From Roseomonas genomospecies 6 (GTDB lineage Bacteria > Pseudomonadota > Alphaproteobacteria > Azospirillales > Azospirillaceae): 64,000 nt of DNA. The notes beneath the pieces were generated by a model, which was given only the letters and a program-made list of their open reading frames with translations, did not search any database and had not been told where the DNA came from. The number at the start of each line of letters is the position of its first letter. Within the stretch, counting starts at the first letter, position 1. Where the stretch lies: contig NZ_QOKW01000005.1 in assembly GCF_008365375.1 (NCBI RefSeq), positions 124,001 through 188,000 on the forward strand, given 5' to 3'. Position numbers and translations under genes: made by a program. This document shows positions 1 through 8,604 of the stretch, piece by piece.

Positions 1-384
1 CTTGCCCAGCGTCCCCAGCGTCGCGTCGTTGGACACGTAGCCGGAGGTGAACAGCAGCGCCGCCTCCTTCTGGTGGAGGTCGGCCAGTTCGCGCTCCAGC
101 AGCACATGGTAGATGTTGGTGCCGGAGATGTTGCGTGTTCCGCCGGCCCCGGCGCCGACACCGTCGATGGCGTCGTGCATCGCCTTCAGGACGACCGGGT
201 TCTGGCCCATGCCCAGATAGTCGTTGGAGCACCAGACGGTGACCTCCCGCTCCTTCCCGGCGGAGTCGCGGAAGGTGGCTTTCGGAAAGTTCCCCGCGTG
301 CCGTTCGAGGTTGGCGAAGACCCGGTAGCGGCCATCCTGCTTCAGGCTGGCGATCTGGGTGCGGAAAAAGCTCTCGTAATCCAT
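1..384 (-). CDS. hemA: 5-aminolevulinate synthase, N-terminal part (cut by window start)
   Basis: Condenses succinyl-CoA and glycine to 5-aminolevulinate with PLP in the C4 (Shemin) haem pathway of Alphaproteobacteria. The visible 128 codons begin [14 protein letters not shown] and contain [17 protein letters not shown] followed by a glycine-rich stretch ([14 protein letters not shown]), which is the typical substrate-pocket region of ALAS and the related alpha-oxoamine synthases. The start ATG is at 384 and the gene continues leftwards out of the window, so the PLP lysine is not visible. ALAS is preferred over 2-amino-3-ketobutyrate CoA ligase because of the MDYxxFF amino terminus and the CSNDYLGM motif, both usual in alphaproteobacterial HemA. 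Confidence 0.93.
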   Translation of the reverse strand, partial: MDYESFFRTQIASLKQDGRYRVFANLERHAGNFPKATFRDSAGKEREVTVWCSNDYLGMGQNPVVLKAMHDAIDGVGAGAGGTRNISGTNIYHVLLERELADLHQKEAALLFTSGYVSNDATLGTLGK

Positions 385-838
385 CGCGCGTTCCGTTCGC
401 GTTCATCCGAAGGGGCGGGTGCCGTCCGGCGCAATTCAGCCACCGGGTCTAGCACGTTAGGAAGATGGCATGATCGTCGCCGCGTTGCCACCGGGCATTG
501 ACCGAGGTCAATAGGTTCGTCCTCCGAAAGTCCGAATCCCATCGGCCCGGCCGGGCGGAATGGTTTCCGGAACCGATGATCCGTCAGGCGACGTGTGCCG
601 TGGCCGGGGCGTTCCGCAGCGTGGTGACGGTTTGGAAATCCGCCCCCTGTTCCAGGTTTCAATGTTGACAACCAAGCTCGGAGAATATTTGTCAGGCATA
701 ATAGAGAGGATGGGGTGATCGTTTCCTTTGCGATTGCTCTGATTACCTTCGTCATGACCAGTTTACGCGCAAGGTCGTATGGACGCCGACAGCGGAACGG
801 TGGGAAAGTTTACGTAAGCCGTTGACGAGGAGTGTTGC
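385..838. other. Intergenic region between hemA and a small gene
   Basis: A 454-bp stretch with no convincing gene. It is less GC-rich near 655-740, where promoters for the divergent hemA and the 839 gene probably lie. A TTGACA hexamer is visible at about 665 on the plus strand, but no -10 box at correct spacing could be matched to it. Confidence 0.5.
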
Positions 839-1204
839 ATGATGAATGCCGTTCTGACGTTCGACAGCGCGCGGGTCCGGCAGACGTCCGATCCGGGGCT
901 GAATCGCGGTGCCGCCGGTGGAAACAGGATCATCCCCTTCCGTCCGGCGTCCCGCCCGGCTGCACCGCCTCCGTCCCGCACCGAAACGCCGTCACCGGTG
1001 GTGCAGGAGCCCGCGCCGCAGCCGGTGCGTCTGGCGCGGCTGATCCGCATGGCGAGTGTCGGCGGCTATATGGCCGTGCGCAACGACACGCTGGTGGAGT
1101 TGGGCGGGCGCATGATCTGGCCGACCGCCGAGGCGCTGATCCGCGACGCGGAGGCGGCGGGCATCCCGGTGTCCACGCTGGTCATCGACACCTCGCGTTT
1201 CTGA
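839..1204 (+). CDS. Hypothetical protein, 121 aa
   Basis: Not recognised. The start was chosen because GAGGAG lies seven bases upstream of the ATG at 839. Residues 35-65 are a proline-rich linker (PAAPPPSRTETPSP). The carboxyl half (about 70-121) looks folded and contains GGYMAVRNDTLVELGGRMIW, with no signal peptide or membrane segment, so the product is probably cytoplasmic. It stands alone, divergent from hemA and followed by a GC-rich hairpin. Function unknown. Confidence 0.72.
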   Translation: MMNAVLTFDSARVRQTSDPGLNRGAAGGNRIIPFRPASRPAAPPPSRTETPSPVVQEPAPQPVRLARLIRMASVGGYMAVRNDTLVELGGRMIWPTAEALIRDAEAAGIPVSTLVIDTSRF

Positions 1205-1224
1205 GTTGGCTTTCCAACGAAAAA

Positions 1225-1253
1225 GGCCGCCCGCGCCGTTCGGCGTGGCGGCC
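1225..1253. terminator. GC-rich hairpin, likely bidirectional terminator
   Basis: GGCCGCC (1225-1231) pairs with GGCGGCC (1247-1253), with a further inner stem GCGCC/GGCGT around a GTTC loop. An A-run at 1220-1224 becomes a T-run on the minus strand, so the site could stop minus-strand transcription as well as that from the 839 gene. Confidence 0.6.
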
Positions 1254-1287
1254 CTTCGTCGTCGCGGAACCGGCCCTTATACCAGCG

Positions 1288-1390
1288 GCTTTTGATCCTG
1301 ACCTGTCAGGATCAAAAGCTTCGGCGGCATGGGCCGCCGCCGTGCCGGTCGGCAGGGATACCAGCGGTCATCATCAATGACCGCTGGTAT
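1288..1390. repeat. Three consecutive hairpins ending at the aminotransferase stop codon
   Basis: Hairpin 1 is a perfect 15-bp inverted repeat (GCTTTTGATCCTGAC, 1288-1302, with its complement at 1305-1319 and a 2-nt loop). Hairpin 2 is GGCGGC/GCCGCC near 1323-1338. Hairpin 3 is a perfect 14-bp inverted repeat (ATACCAGCGGTCAT, 1358-1371, with 1377-1390). The word ATACCAGCGG also occurs at 1279-1288, just before hairpin 1. The last base of hairpin 3 is the first base of the minus-strand stop codon, so it may act as a terminator. The perfect arms suggest a repetitive element. Confidence 0.7.
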
Positions 1391-2790
1391 TACCCGCGCA
1401 GGACGGGAATCGCGGCGTCCAGCGCCGTGGTCAGGCGGTCGAACATGATGTTGATGTCCTCCTCGCCGATGACCAGCGGCGGGCAGAGCGCCACGCTGTC
1501 GCCCATGGCGCGGATGATCAGGCCGTTCTCCTGGGTCAGCGCGTTCACGGCGGCGCCGGCCCGGCCCACCGGCTCGAACGGAGCCTTGGTCTCCTTGTCG
1601 GCGACCAGCTCGATGGCGCCGATCAGGCCTACGCCGCGCGCCTCGCCGACCAGCGTGTGGTCGGCCAGGGCCTTCAGCCGGCGCTGGAACAGCGGGGCCA
1701 CGGCGCGGACATGGCCGACCATGTCGCGCTCCTCGTAGATCTTCAGCGTCTCGATGGCGACCGCCGCCGCCACCGGATGGGCGGAGTAGGTGTAGCCGTG
1801 GCCGAAGGTGCCGATCTTTTTGCTCTCGTCCACGCAGGCCTGATAGATCTTTTCCGACACCATGACGGCGGAGATCGGCAGGTAACCGGAGGAGAGCTGC
1901 TTGGCGCAGCTCAGGATGTCCGGCTGCATGCCCATGGTCTGGCTGCCCCAGAAATTGCCGGTGCGCCCGAATCCGCAGATCACCTCGTCGGCGACCAGAA
2001 GGATGTCGTACTTCTTCAGGATCGGCTGGATCTTCGCGAAATAGGTCGCGGGCGGAACGATCACGCCGCCGGCGCCCATCACCGGTTCCGCGAACATGGC
2101 GGCGATGGTTTCCGGCCCTTCGGCCAGGATCTGCTTCTCCAGGCTCTCCGCCAGACGGGTCGCGAAGTCCTCCTCGCTCTCGCCCGGCTCGGCGAAGCGG
2201 TAGTGGTGCGGGCAGTCGGCGTGGTGGATGCGCGCGATGGGCAGGTCGAAGTCGCGGTGGTTGTTCGGCAGGCCGGTCAGGCTGGCCGTCGCCACGGTGA
2301 CGCCGTGATAAGCCTTCACGCGCGACAGGATCTTCTTCTTCTCCGGACGGCCGAGAGCGTTGTTGTAATACCAGATCAGCTTGATGACCGTGTCGTTCGC
2401 CTCCGACCCGGAGTTGGCGAAGAACACCTTGGACATCGGCACCGGCGCCAGCTTGATCAGCCGCTCCGCCAGGTCGATGCCCGGCTCGTGGCTCTTGTGG
2501 CCGAAGACGTGATAGGTCGGCAGCTTGCGCATCTGGCGGGTGGCGGCCTCCACCAGACGCTCCTCACCCCAGCCCAGCGACACGCACCAGAGGCTGGCCA
2601 GCCCCTCGATGTATTCCTTGCCGCTGTCGTCGAAGACGCGCACGCCCTCGCCCCGCTCCACGATCAGCGGTCCCTGGGTCTCGTGCGCGTGCAGGTTCGT
2701 ATAGGGGTGCAGGAAATACGCCTTGTCGCGGCTGGCTGCGGAATTTCCAGCCCCGGAATGTGCGATGGCCGCGGTGCCCTGTTCGGTCAT
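1390..2790 (-). CDS. Class III (omega) aminotransferase
   Basis: PLP-dependent aminotransferase that moves an amino group from an omega-amino acid, polyamine or aspartate-type donor to a keto acid, usually pyruvate. The 466-aa length and the sequence fit the SpuC/omega-amino acid:pyruvate group. LVADEVICGFGRTG carries the cofactor-binding aspartate, and AKQLSSGYLP (lysine near residue 297) is the Schiff-base site. The amino terminus reads MTEQGTAAIAHSGAG followed by FLHPYTNLHAHE. The reading frame stays open far upstream, but the ATG at 2790 is where family similarity begins. The gene is monocistronic. Exact substrate cannot be told from sequence alone. Confidence 0.88.
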   Translation of the reverse strand: MTEQGTAAIAHSGAGNSAASRDKAYFLHPYTNLHAHETQGPLIVERGEGVRVFDDSGKEYIEGLASLWCVSLGWGEERLVEAATRQMRKLPTYHVFGHKSHEPGIDLAERLIKLAPVPMSKVFFANSGSEANDTVIKLIWYYNNALGRPEKKKILSRVKAYHGVTVATASLTGLPNNHRDFDLPIARIHHADCPHHYRFAEPGESEEDFATRLAESLEKQILAEGPETIAAMFAEPVMGAGGVIVPPATYFAKIQPILKKYDILLVADEVICGFGRTGNFWGSQTMGMQPDILSCAKQLSSGYLPISAVMVSEKIYQACVDESKKIGTFGHGYTYSAHPVAAAVAIETLKIYEERDMVGHVRAVAPLFQRRLKALADHTLVGEARGVGLIGAIELVADKETKAPFEPVGRAGAAVNALTQENGLIIRAMGDSVALCPPLVIGEEDINIMFDRLTTALDAAIPVLRG

Positions 2791-2974
2791 GTTCACTTTC
2801 CCTGTGTTCGCCGCCGGAGTCGGTCGTTGCCGGTGCCGGCCCGCCGGTGTTGAAAATGTTAAACGGCGTCCCCGATCATACGCATGGTTCGCTCTCCCGA
2901 CAAAGCCGGAGAATCGGTTGGTGGAGCGGGCATGCCCGCCATGCATGGCGCCCCGCGTGGTGGCGGGTCTTTTC

Positions 2975-3049
2975 ACCACAGAGACACGGAGGCACGGAGT
3001 GATGGGCACAGGGAGGCCGGATCTCTCTGTGCCTCCGTGTCTCCGTGGT
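2975..3049. repeat. Inverted repeat of ACCACAGAGACACGG type
   Basis: ACCACAGAGACACGGAGGCA (from 2975) is complemented at 3029-3049 with one mismatch (a G:T pair), separated by a 33-nt spacer. The repeat sits between the divergent aminotransferase and GST genes. From general knowledge, similar ACCACAGAGACAC words are dispersed repeats in several bacterial phyla. Its role here is unknown. Confidence 0.7.
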
Positions 3050-3108
3050 TCATCCTTGCGCCCGGGCTCGCCGCACAGGGCTCGGGGGCTCAAAGGGAAA
3101 GGGGAAAC

Positions 3109-3744
3109 ATGCTCACGCTCTATGGAATGCCCAGTTCCGCGTCGATGGCGCCGCACATCCTGCTGCGCGAGATCGGGCTGCCGTTCGACATGGTCATGCT
3201 GGACCGCAGCGTCGCCGCGCACAAGGCGCCGGATTATCTGCGGCTGAACCCAAACGGCCGGGTGCCGACCCTGGTGGACGGCGATCTGGTGCTGTTCGAG
3301 TCGGCGGCGATCTGCCTGCATCTGGCCGACTCGCACCCGGCGGCCGGGCTGGCCCCCGCGGTCGGCACGGCGGAGCGCGCGCGCTTCTACCAGTGGCTGG
3401 TCTTCCTGACCAACACCGTCCAGGCCGACATGCTGGTCTATTTCTACCCCGAACGCCACGCGGAGGGCACGGAGGCGCAAGCCTCGGTGAAGGCCATGGC
3501 GGAGGCCCGGCTGCTGGAACGCTTCATGCTTCTGGACCGCGCGCTGGGGGACCGGGACTGGTTCCTGGGCGACCGCTACAGCGCCGTCGACCCGTACCTG
3601 TTCATGCTGGCGCGCTGGACCCGCTTCATGACCACCCCGGCGCGCAGCCTGCCGAACCTCGGCCCCTACCTCGGCCGCGTGCTGGCCCGCCCGGCGGTGC
3701 AGGCGGCGTTCGAGGCCGAAGGGCTGGGCGCTCCTTACTATTGA
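3109..3744 (+). CDS. Glutathione S-transferase family protein
   Basis: A 211-aa cytosolic GST with the thioredoxin-like amino-terminal half (MLTLYGMPSSASMAPHILL, then NPNGRVPTLVDGDLVLFESA, the cis-Pro/ESxAI glutathione site) and an all-alpha carboxyl half (WFLGDRYSAVDPYLF is the usual N-capping motif). Family members conjugate or reduce electrophiles with glutathione. The start at 3109 follows GGGAAAGGGGAAAC and gives the normal GST amino terminus; an in-frame upstream extension exists but reads like non-coding repeat. Divergent from the aminotransferase. Substrate unknown. Confidence 0.88.
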   Translation: MLTLYGMPSSASMAPHILLREIGLPFDMVMLDRSVAAHKAPDYLRLNPNGRVPTLVDGDLVLFESAAICLHLADSHPAAGLAPAVGTAERARFYQWLVFLTNTVQADMLVYFYPERHAEGTEAQASVKAMAEARLLERFMLLDRALGDRDWFLGDRYSAVDPYLFMLARWTRFMTTPARSLPNLGPYLGRVLARPAVQAAFEAEGLGAPYY

Positions 3745-3766
3745 GCGGGTGAGTGGTGGATGCCGC

Positions 3767-5515
3767 TCAGCGCGGCATCTGCCAGGGAAGATGCTCGGTG
3801 CCGACCAGCCGGTCGGCGTCGGCGGCGGGCATCGGGCGGGCGAAGTGATAGCCCTGCCCATAGTCGCAGGCGAGCGCGCGCAGCAGGTTGGCGTCGGCGC
3901 TCGTCTCGATTCCCTCGGCGATGACATCGAAGCCGAGAAGACGCGCCAGATCCATGATGATCCGGACGATGGCGCGGTTTTCCTCCGACTGGTGCATGGC
4001 CATGACGAAGGACCGGTCCACCTTCAGGCTGTCGATGGGCAGCTTGTGCAGGTAGGACAGCGACGAATAGCCGGTGCCGAAATCGTCGATGGACATCTTG
4101 ATGCCCAGCCCGCGCAGGCTCTGCAGCAGGCGGATCGACTGCTCGGCCTTTTCCATGACCGCGCTTTCGGTGATCTCCAGCTTGATCCAGGACGGCTCGG
4201 CCCCCGTCTCGCGCAGCACGTCGCGCACCAGCGAGAAGACATCGGGGTCGTTCAACTGGCGGGTGGACAGGTTGATGCTCATGAACAGGTTGGCGGAACC
4301 GGGCAGGCGCTTGTCCTGCCATTCGGCGATCTGCCGGCACGCCTCGCGCAGCACCCAGGCGCCCAGCGTGACGATCAGGCCGGTGCTCTCGGCGATCGGG
4401 ATGAAGACGCCGGGGGGGATGTTGCCGCGCTCCGGGTGGTTCCAGCGCACCAGCGCCTCGAACCCGGCCAGCCCGCCGGTGACCATCTCCACGATCGGCT
4501 GGTAGGCGACCCACAGCTCCTCGCCCCGTTCCAGCGCGCGGCGGAGGTCATGCTCCAGCCGCACCTGCTCCACGACGCGGGCGTGCATGGCCGGATCGAA
4601 CCAGGCATGGCGCCCGCCGCCCTGCTCGCGGGCGCGGCCCGTGGCGATCTCCGCGTCGCGCAGCACGTCCTCGGGCCGGGTGTGGGTGTCGCAGGAAGAG
4701 GCCACGCCGATGCTGGCCGACAGGAACACCGAGGCGCCCGAGGCCGTCTTGGCGGTGCGGACGAGCGAGGCGATGGTGGTCAGCCGCTCCTCCACCTCCC
4801 GCGGGTCCTGGGTGCCGCCGATCAGCAGCGCGAAGGCGTGATCGCTGATTCGGGCGATCAGGTCGACCGAGCCGGCCTGCAGGCTCAGCCGCGTGGCGAC
4901 GTCGGTCAGGATCTCGTTGGCGAAGCCCTGGCCCAGGCTGGTGCGGACGTCCACGAAGCGGTCGAAATCCACGATGACCAGCGTGAAGGGCTCTCCCATG
5001 CCGTGGAAGTCGGCCATGTGCTTGACCAGCAGGAGCCGGTTCGCCAGCCCGGTCACCGGGTCGTAGTAGGCCAGCCTGAAGAGGTCGTCCTGCGTGCGCC
5101 GCCGCTCCGTCATGTTCTGCATGATGAGGAAATAGCCGGCGATGGAGCCGTCCGGATTGCGGTAGGGCGCGTGGACCCGCGTCACGTAGTCATTGCCGCC
5201 GCCGGCGCGGGGAAGCCAGCCTTCCACCTGCACCGTCTCGCCGTCCAGCGCGCGTTCGACCGCGGCGCTGGTGTTGCGCATGGTTTCCGGCCCCAGGATG
5301 TCGCCGACCGTCGTCCCGACGATGGAGTCCGCCGTGCGGCCCATGTAGTTCAGGTACGCCTGGTTGGCGTAGAGATGGCGCCGCTGCGTGTCGAGCAGGC
5401 CGACCATCACCGGCATGACGTCCAGAAGCTGCCGCAGGGTACCAAGCGCCGGAGCCCCGGTATCGGTGCCGGACAGGGCTGCGGCAAGAGAGGCGAGATG
5501 AGGGTCCGGCTTCAT
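3767..5515 (-). CDS. PAS-GGDEF-EAL protein, probable c-di-GMP phosphodiesterase
   Basis: A 582-aa signalling protein. The PAS domain covers about residues 30-150 (LLDTQRRHLYANQAYLNYMG). A GGDEF-like domain covers about 155-310, but the GGDEF signature is replaced by ISDHAFALLIGG, so diguanylate cyclase activity is unlikely. The EAL domain (about 325-570) keeps GFEALVRW, LEITES, IDDFGTGYSSL and AEGIET, so it should hydrolyse c-di-GMP. No membrane segment is visible, so it is probably a cytoplasmic sensor enzyme. The start is uncertain: ATG at 5515 is used because PAS begins soon after; a GTG at 5560 is possible. Neither has a strong ribosome-binding site. Confidence 0.88.
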   Translation of the reverse strand: MKPDPHLASLAAALSGTDTGAPALGTLRQLLDVMPVMVGLLDTQRRHLYANQAYLNYMGRTADSIVGTTVGDILGPETMRNTSAAVERALDGETVQVEGWLPRAGGGNDYVTRVHAPYRNPDGSIAGYFLIMQNMTERRRTQDDLFRLAYYDPVTGLANRLLLVKHMADFHGMGEPFTLVIVDFDRFVDVRTSLGQGFANEILTDVATRLSLQAGSVDLIARISDHAFALLIGGTQDPREVEERLTTIASLVRTAKTASGASVFLSASIGVASSCDTHTRPEDVLRDAEIATGRAREQGGGRHAWFDPAMHARVVEQVRLEHDLRRALERGEELWVAYQPIVEMVTGGLAGFEALVRWNHPERGNIPPGVFIPIAESTGLIVTLGAWVLREACRQIAEWQDKRLPGSANLFMSINLSTRQLNDPDVFSLVRDVLRETGAEPSWIKLEITESAVMEKAEQSIRLLQSLRGLGIKMSIDDFGTGYSSLSYLHKLPIDSLKVDRSFVMAMHQSEENRAIVRIIMDLARLLGFDVIAEGIETSADANLLRALACDYGQGYHFARPMPAADADRLVGTEHLPWQMPR

Positions 5516-5998
5516 GGGCGGGAATGGTCGAGACACCGTTGGGAAAACCACGGTCAACACTTACGCGAAAGAACGCCCGCCCGTCAAAACCAAAGCCGCC
5601 CAAAAGCCGTCGAAGATCGCGGAAAGCATCGCCGCACTATAGTTGCCGGAGGACGGAGCTGGCCATCATACTGGGGTATTCATGCAAATCACGGTTGATG
5701 GTTTCCCTGGCGATGTTTCGATTTGTAGCAATGCGTGCGACCGCGCCCGGCGGCTTGCGTGCCGGCCCGGGGCGAACCACGGCAGGTTGCCGGCTGGTCG
5801 CCGCGGTCGGATGTCGCGGTCGGATGTCGCGGTCGGGCGCCGGTCCGGACGCCGGTCCGGACGCGCAGAAGCGGCATGCCAGCGTTCTCCATTCTGACCA
5901 TCGTCAGACGGGGCGCCGCCGGGCTATAGTTTCGACCAATGCGCGAGAAGAGGTGGTGCATGACGACCGCCCGCCCGCGCGAGCGAGGGAGAATCGCC
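5516..5998. other. Intergenic region with short tandem repeats
   Basis: About 480 bp between the divergent EAL-protein and stress-protein genes. At 5803-5864 there are short tandem repeats: a 13-bp unit GCGGTCGGATGTC repeated, then a 12-bp unit CGCCGGTCCGGA repeated twice. No convincing gene is present; promoters for both flanking genes must lie here. Confidence 0.6.
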
Positions 5999-6838
5999 AT
6001 GGCACTCAAGGATCTGCTGGTGGTTGTGGACGACACGGCCGCCGCGTCGGCGCGAATCGCCGCCGCCGCCCAATTGGCCGCGCGCACCGACGGCCACATC
6101 ACCGGCCTCTACCCCATCGTCCCGTTGACCCTGCCGGGCTATGTCGAAGCCGAGCTGCCGGACGAGGTGCGCGCCATGCAGCGCGGCTACACCGAGAATC
6201 AGGCCGCCAAGGCGCAGGCCTTCTTCGACGACGCCGTGCGCCGCTGCGGCCTGACGGAGCGTTCGGAATGGCGGGCCCTCTACGGGCATCCGACCGACAC
6301 CGCGGCGCTGCACGGGCGCTACGCCGACGTGGTGGTGGTCGGGCAGACCGACCCGCACCGCGACCGCGACCGCCCGGTCGTGATGCCGCAGGATCTGGTG
6401 TTCGAGTGCGGGCGTCCGCTTCTGGTCGTGCCCTACGCCGGCAGCTTCCCCCACATCGGGGATCGCGTGCTGGTCGCCTGGAACGGCAGCCGCGAGGCGG
6501 CCCGCGCGGTGGCCGACGCCATGCCCATCCTGAGCACCGCCAAGCGCGTGGTCGTGATGGCCGTCAATCCCAAGCCCGGTCTGGCCGGCATCGGCGACGA
6601 GCCGGGCGCGGACATCGCCAAGCACCTGTCGCGCCATGGGTGCCGTGTGGAGGCCACCCACATCGTCACCGACCAGATCGACCCGGGCGACACGCTGCTG
6701 AACACGGTTGCCGACGAGTCCTGCGATCTGGTGGTGATGGGGGCCTATGGCCGGTCGCGCCTGCGCGAGCAGGTTCTGGGCGGCATGACCCGCTACATGC
6801 TGGAGCACATGACGGTTCCGGTCCTGATGAGCCATTGA
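5999..6838 (+). CDS. Tandem universal stress protein (UspA family)
   Basis: A 279-aa cytoplasmic protein made of two Usp folds. Domain 1 spans about 1-145 (KDLLVVVDDTAAASARI). Domain 2 spans about 150-279 (DRVLVAWNGSREAARAV) and ends with the nucleotide-binding motif GAYGRSRLREQVLGGMTRY (G-x2-G-x9-G pattern) and MTVPVLMSH. Such double Usp proteins respond to starvation, oxygen limitation or oxidative stress. The start at 5999 follows GAGGGAGAATCGCC; twenty upstream in-frame codons lack family similarity. It stands alone. Confidence 0.9.
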   Translation: MALKDLLVVVDDTAAASARIAAAAQLAARTDGHITGLYPIVPLTLPGYVEAELPDEVRAMQRGYTENQAAKAQAFFDDAVRRCGLTERSEWRALYGHPTDTAALHGRYADVVVVGQTDPHRDRDRPVVMPQDLVFECGRPLLVVPYAGSFPHIGDRVLVAWNGSREAARAVADAMPILSTAKRVVVMAVNPKPGLAGIGDEPGADIAKHLSRHGCRVEATHIVTDQIDPGDTLLNTVADESCDLVVMGAYGRSRLREQVLGGMTRYMLEHMTVPVLMSH

Positions 6839-6940
6839 CGCTCGTCCGGGAATAGTCCGGTGCTGCCGCCTGTTCATCGCAGTGTGGCGGCGCCGGACAC
6901 CGACGAACGGGCGCCGCCGGACCTGCGAAGGAAGTCCGGC

Positions 6941-7354
6941 ATGAGCGCGCTGATCCCCACGTTCCTCCACCGCATTCTTTCCCGCGCCGTGCCCAGCGCC
7001 CTGGCCGCGGGGCCCCGTCCGGCGGTCCGCCTGGCGGTGCTGGGCATCGCCGGGGCGCTGGCGCTTTCCGTCCTTCCCGCGACGGCGGACGCGCATGGTC
7101 CGCGCGACCGAGGCCGCTGGTACGGCGGTTCTCCGTATGGCGGACCTACGGTGATCGTGCCGCCGCCGGGCAGCCGGGTGATCGTCGTGCCGGGCTACCG
7201 CCCGCCGCCGCCCGTGGTGGTCGCTCCTCCCCCCTATTGGGGGCCGCCGCGCCATCACCATCATCGTTCCTGGCGGAACGACTGGGGTCCGCGCCCTTAT
7301 CCGGGGCCGAGCGTGCAGTTCTACGGCGGATGGTCCTCGGGCCGGGGCTGGTAA
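6941..7354 (+). CDS. Secreted Gly/Pro/Tyr-rich small protein
   Basis: A 137-aa protein with an amino-terminal signal peptide (hydrophobic LGIAGALALSVLPATADAHG around residues 30-52) followed by a low-complexity tail rich in Gly, Pro, Tyr and His (VIVPPPGSRVIVVPGYRPPP, HHHHRSW, YGGWSSGRGW). The pattern is common for small exported proteins of unknown role in Rhizobiales and Rhodospirillales. The start at MSALIP (6941) follows GGAAGTCCGGC and puts the signal peptide near the amino end. The histidine cluster could bind metal, but that is speculation. Confidence 0.7.
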   Translation: MSALIPTFLHRILSRAVPSALAAGPRPAVRLAVLGIAGALALSVLPATADAHGPRDRGRWYGGSPYGGPTVIVPPPGSRVIVVPGYRPPPPVVVAPPPYWGPPRHHHHRSWRNDWGPRPYPGPSVQFYGGWSSGRGW

Positions 7355-7511
7355 CGCGCGGGAACCGCACCGCAGCGACGCAATCTCGCATGGACATCGG
7401 CCCGCTGCGCGGCCATGCTCGCTCCGGTGGCGTCCCTGTCCGGGCGCCGCGCCGCGCGTGCATGAGGGTGCGATGTCCGTCTCCGATCAAGAAACGAATC
7501 TCCGGCAATCC

Positions 7512-8027
7512 ATGAAGCGCCGGATGGCGGCGGCGCTGCTCGCCGTGGCGGCCTTGTCGCTGGGCGCCTGCGCCAACCAGAGTCAGAACCGCTACAGCCA
7601 CCGCGACGTGGGGCGCGCGACCTCGGTCGAATTCGGCACCGTGATGGCGACCCGCCCGGTGGACATCCAGGGCCAGAACACGGGTGCCGGCGGTCTGGTC
7701 GGCGCCGCGGCGGGCGGTCTGGCGATGTCCAACGTCGGCAAGGGCTCCGGCAACCTGGCGGCGATCCTCGGCGGCGCGCTGGTGGGCGCCGTGGCCGGTG
7801 CCGCGGTGGAGCAGGCGGTTTCGGACCGCACGGGACTCGAATATGTGGTGACGCTGGCCAACGGCCGGACGATCACCATCGTGCAGGAGCAGGCGGTCGA
7901 CGAACCGATCTTCGGTCCGGGCCAGCGTGTGATGATCCAGACGAACGGCACCTACCAGCGCGTTCTCTCCGCCGACCATCTGCCCACGGAGACGAGGCGC
8001 CCGAAGGGGATCACGGTGGTGGATTGA
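7512..8027 (+). CDS. Glycine-zipper outer-membrane lipoprotein (SlyB/Pcp-like)
   Basis: A 171-aa lipoprotein. The signal peptide MKRRMAAALLAVAALSLGAC ends in an LGAC lipobox. The middle holds a glycine-zipper double segment (GLVGAAAGGLAMS and LGGALVGAVAGAAVEQAV, about 55-105), then a beta-like tail beginning YVVTLANGRTITIVQEQA. This is the layout of the SlyB/Pcp 17-kDa surface-antigen family. An earlier in-frame ATG at 7473 has a better ribosome-binding site (GAGGGTGCG) and would add 13 residues before the signal peptide; either start is possible. Confidence 0.8.
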   Translation: MKRRMAAALLAVAALSLGACANQSQNRYSHRDVGRATSVEFGTVMATRPVDIQGQNTGAGGLVGAAAGGLAMSNVGKGSGNLAAILGGALVGAVAGAAVEQAVSDRTGLEYVVTLANGRTITIVQEQAVDEPIFGPGQRVMIQTNGTYQRVLSADHLPTETRRPKGITVVD

Positions 8028-8181
8028 TGCTTCGGCATTGATCGAGAGGAGCATGCCGCCGACCGCGCCGGGTTTGGACATGCTCCCTCCCTAGCCCATA
8101 GCCCGACGCTCCTGGGACCTGGACAGCCTCCTGCTTGTTTGCCCGACGGAACAGGGAAGCGGTGCACGGGAGGACGGTTCG

Positions 8182-8586
8182 ATGATGAGATTGGCGGTTG
8201 GAAAGGCATCTCGCTGCCGCGCGGTGCTTCGGGCCGGGAGCATGGCGTCGGCGTGCTTCATGGCCGCGTGCGCCGGGTTGAGCCCGCCGCCGCAGGCCGC
8301 TCCCGAACCCGGCGCGGTGAGCGCCCTGGATCGGCTGAGCCCGAACCCTTGCAACGAAGTCGTTGCGTCGTCCCTCGCCGGAGTGCGGATACCGGTGTCC
8401 GACGTCCGTTATCTCGCCTACGGCCTGTATCGGAACATACCGGGGGACATCGTCGGCTATGATGCCTGGGTGGGCTTGAACAGCCAGCCCGGAGCCGTGG
8501 TGGTGCAACTCGATGAATATTGCGTGCCACAGCAGATCTACGCGCGTGGGGGCGCTCGCCTTCCGGACAAAAAAAACCGCCGCTAA
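8182..8586 (+). CDS. Putative small lipoprotein, 134 aa
   Basis: Not recognised. The amino end (MMRLAVGKASRCRAVLRAGS then ACFMAACAG) looks like a signal peptide with a lipobox around AAC. The mature part contains VGYDAWVGLNSQPGAVVVQL and two cysteines (PCNEVV, EYCVPQ) that could form a disulfide. It ends KKNRR, with the stop codon lying inside the terminator hairpin at the left edge of the island, so the gene and the minus-strand RNA remnant converge and overlap. Possibly envelope-located. Confidence 0.62.
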   Translation: MMRLAVGKASRCRAVLRAGSMASACFMAACAGLSPPPQAAPEPGAVSALDRLSPNPCNEVVASSLAGVRIPVSDVRYLAYGLYRNIPGDIVGYDAWVGLNSQPGAVVVQLDEYCVPQQIYARGGARLPDKKNRR

Positions 8587-8604
8587 CCCATTGGGCTAGC
8601 GGCG
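8569..8604 (-). terminator. Rho-independent terminator, displaced copy at island left end
   Basis: On the minus strand the stem CGCCGCTA/TAGCGGCG (8597-8604 with 8578-8585) is followed by a run of eight T residues (8576-8569). It has the same loop as the hairpin at 22731-22756, but the arms differ. It is interpreted as the original 3' end of the small RNA gene, cut off by island integration. Confidence 0.72.

Noticed and set aside
1390-3927. 845-codon version of the aminotransferase gene
   Set aside because: The extension runs through the intergenic repeat and antisense to the GST gene; family similarity begins at the ATG at 2790.
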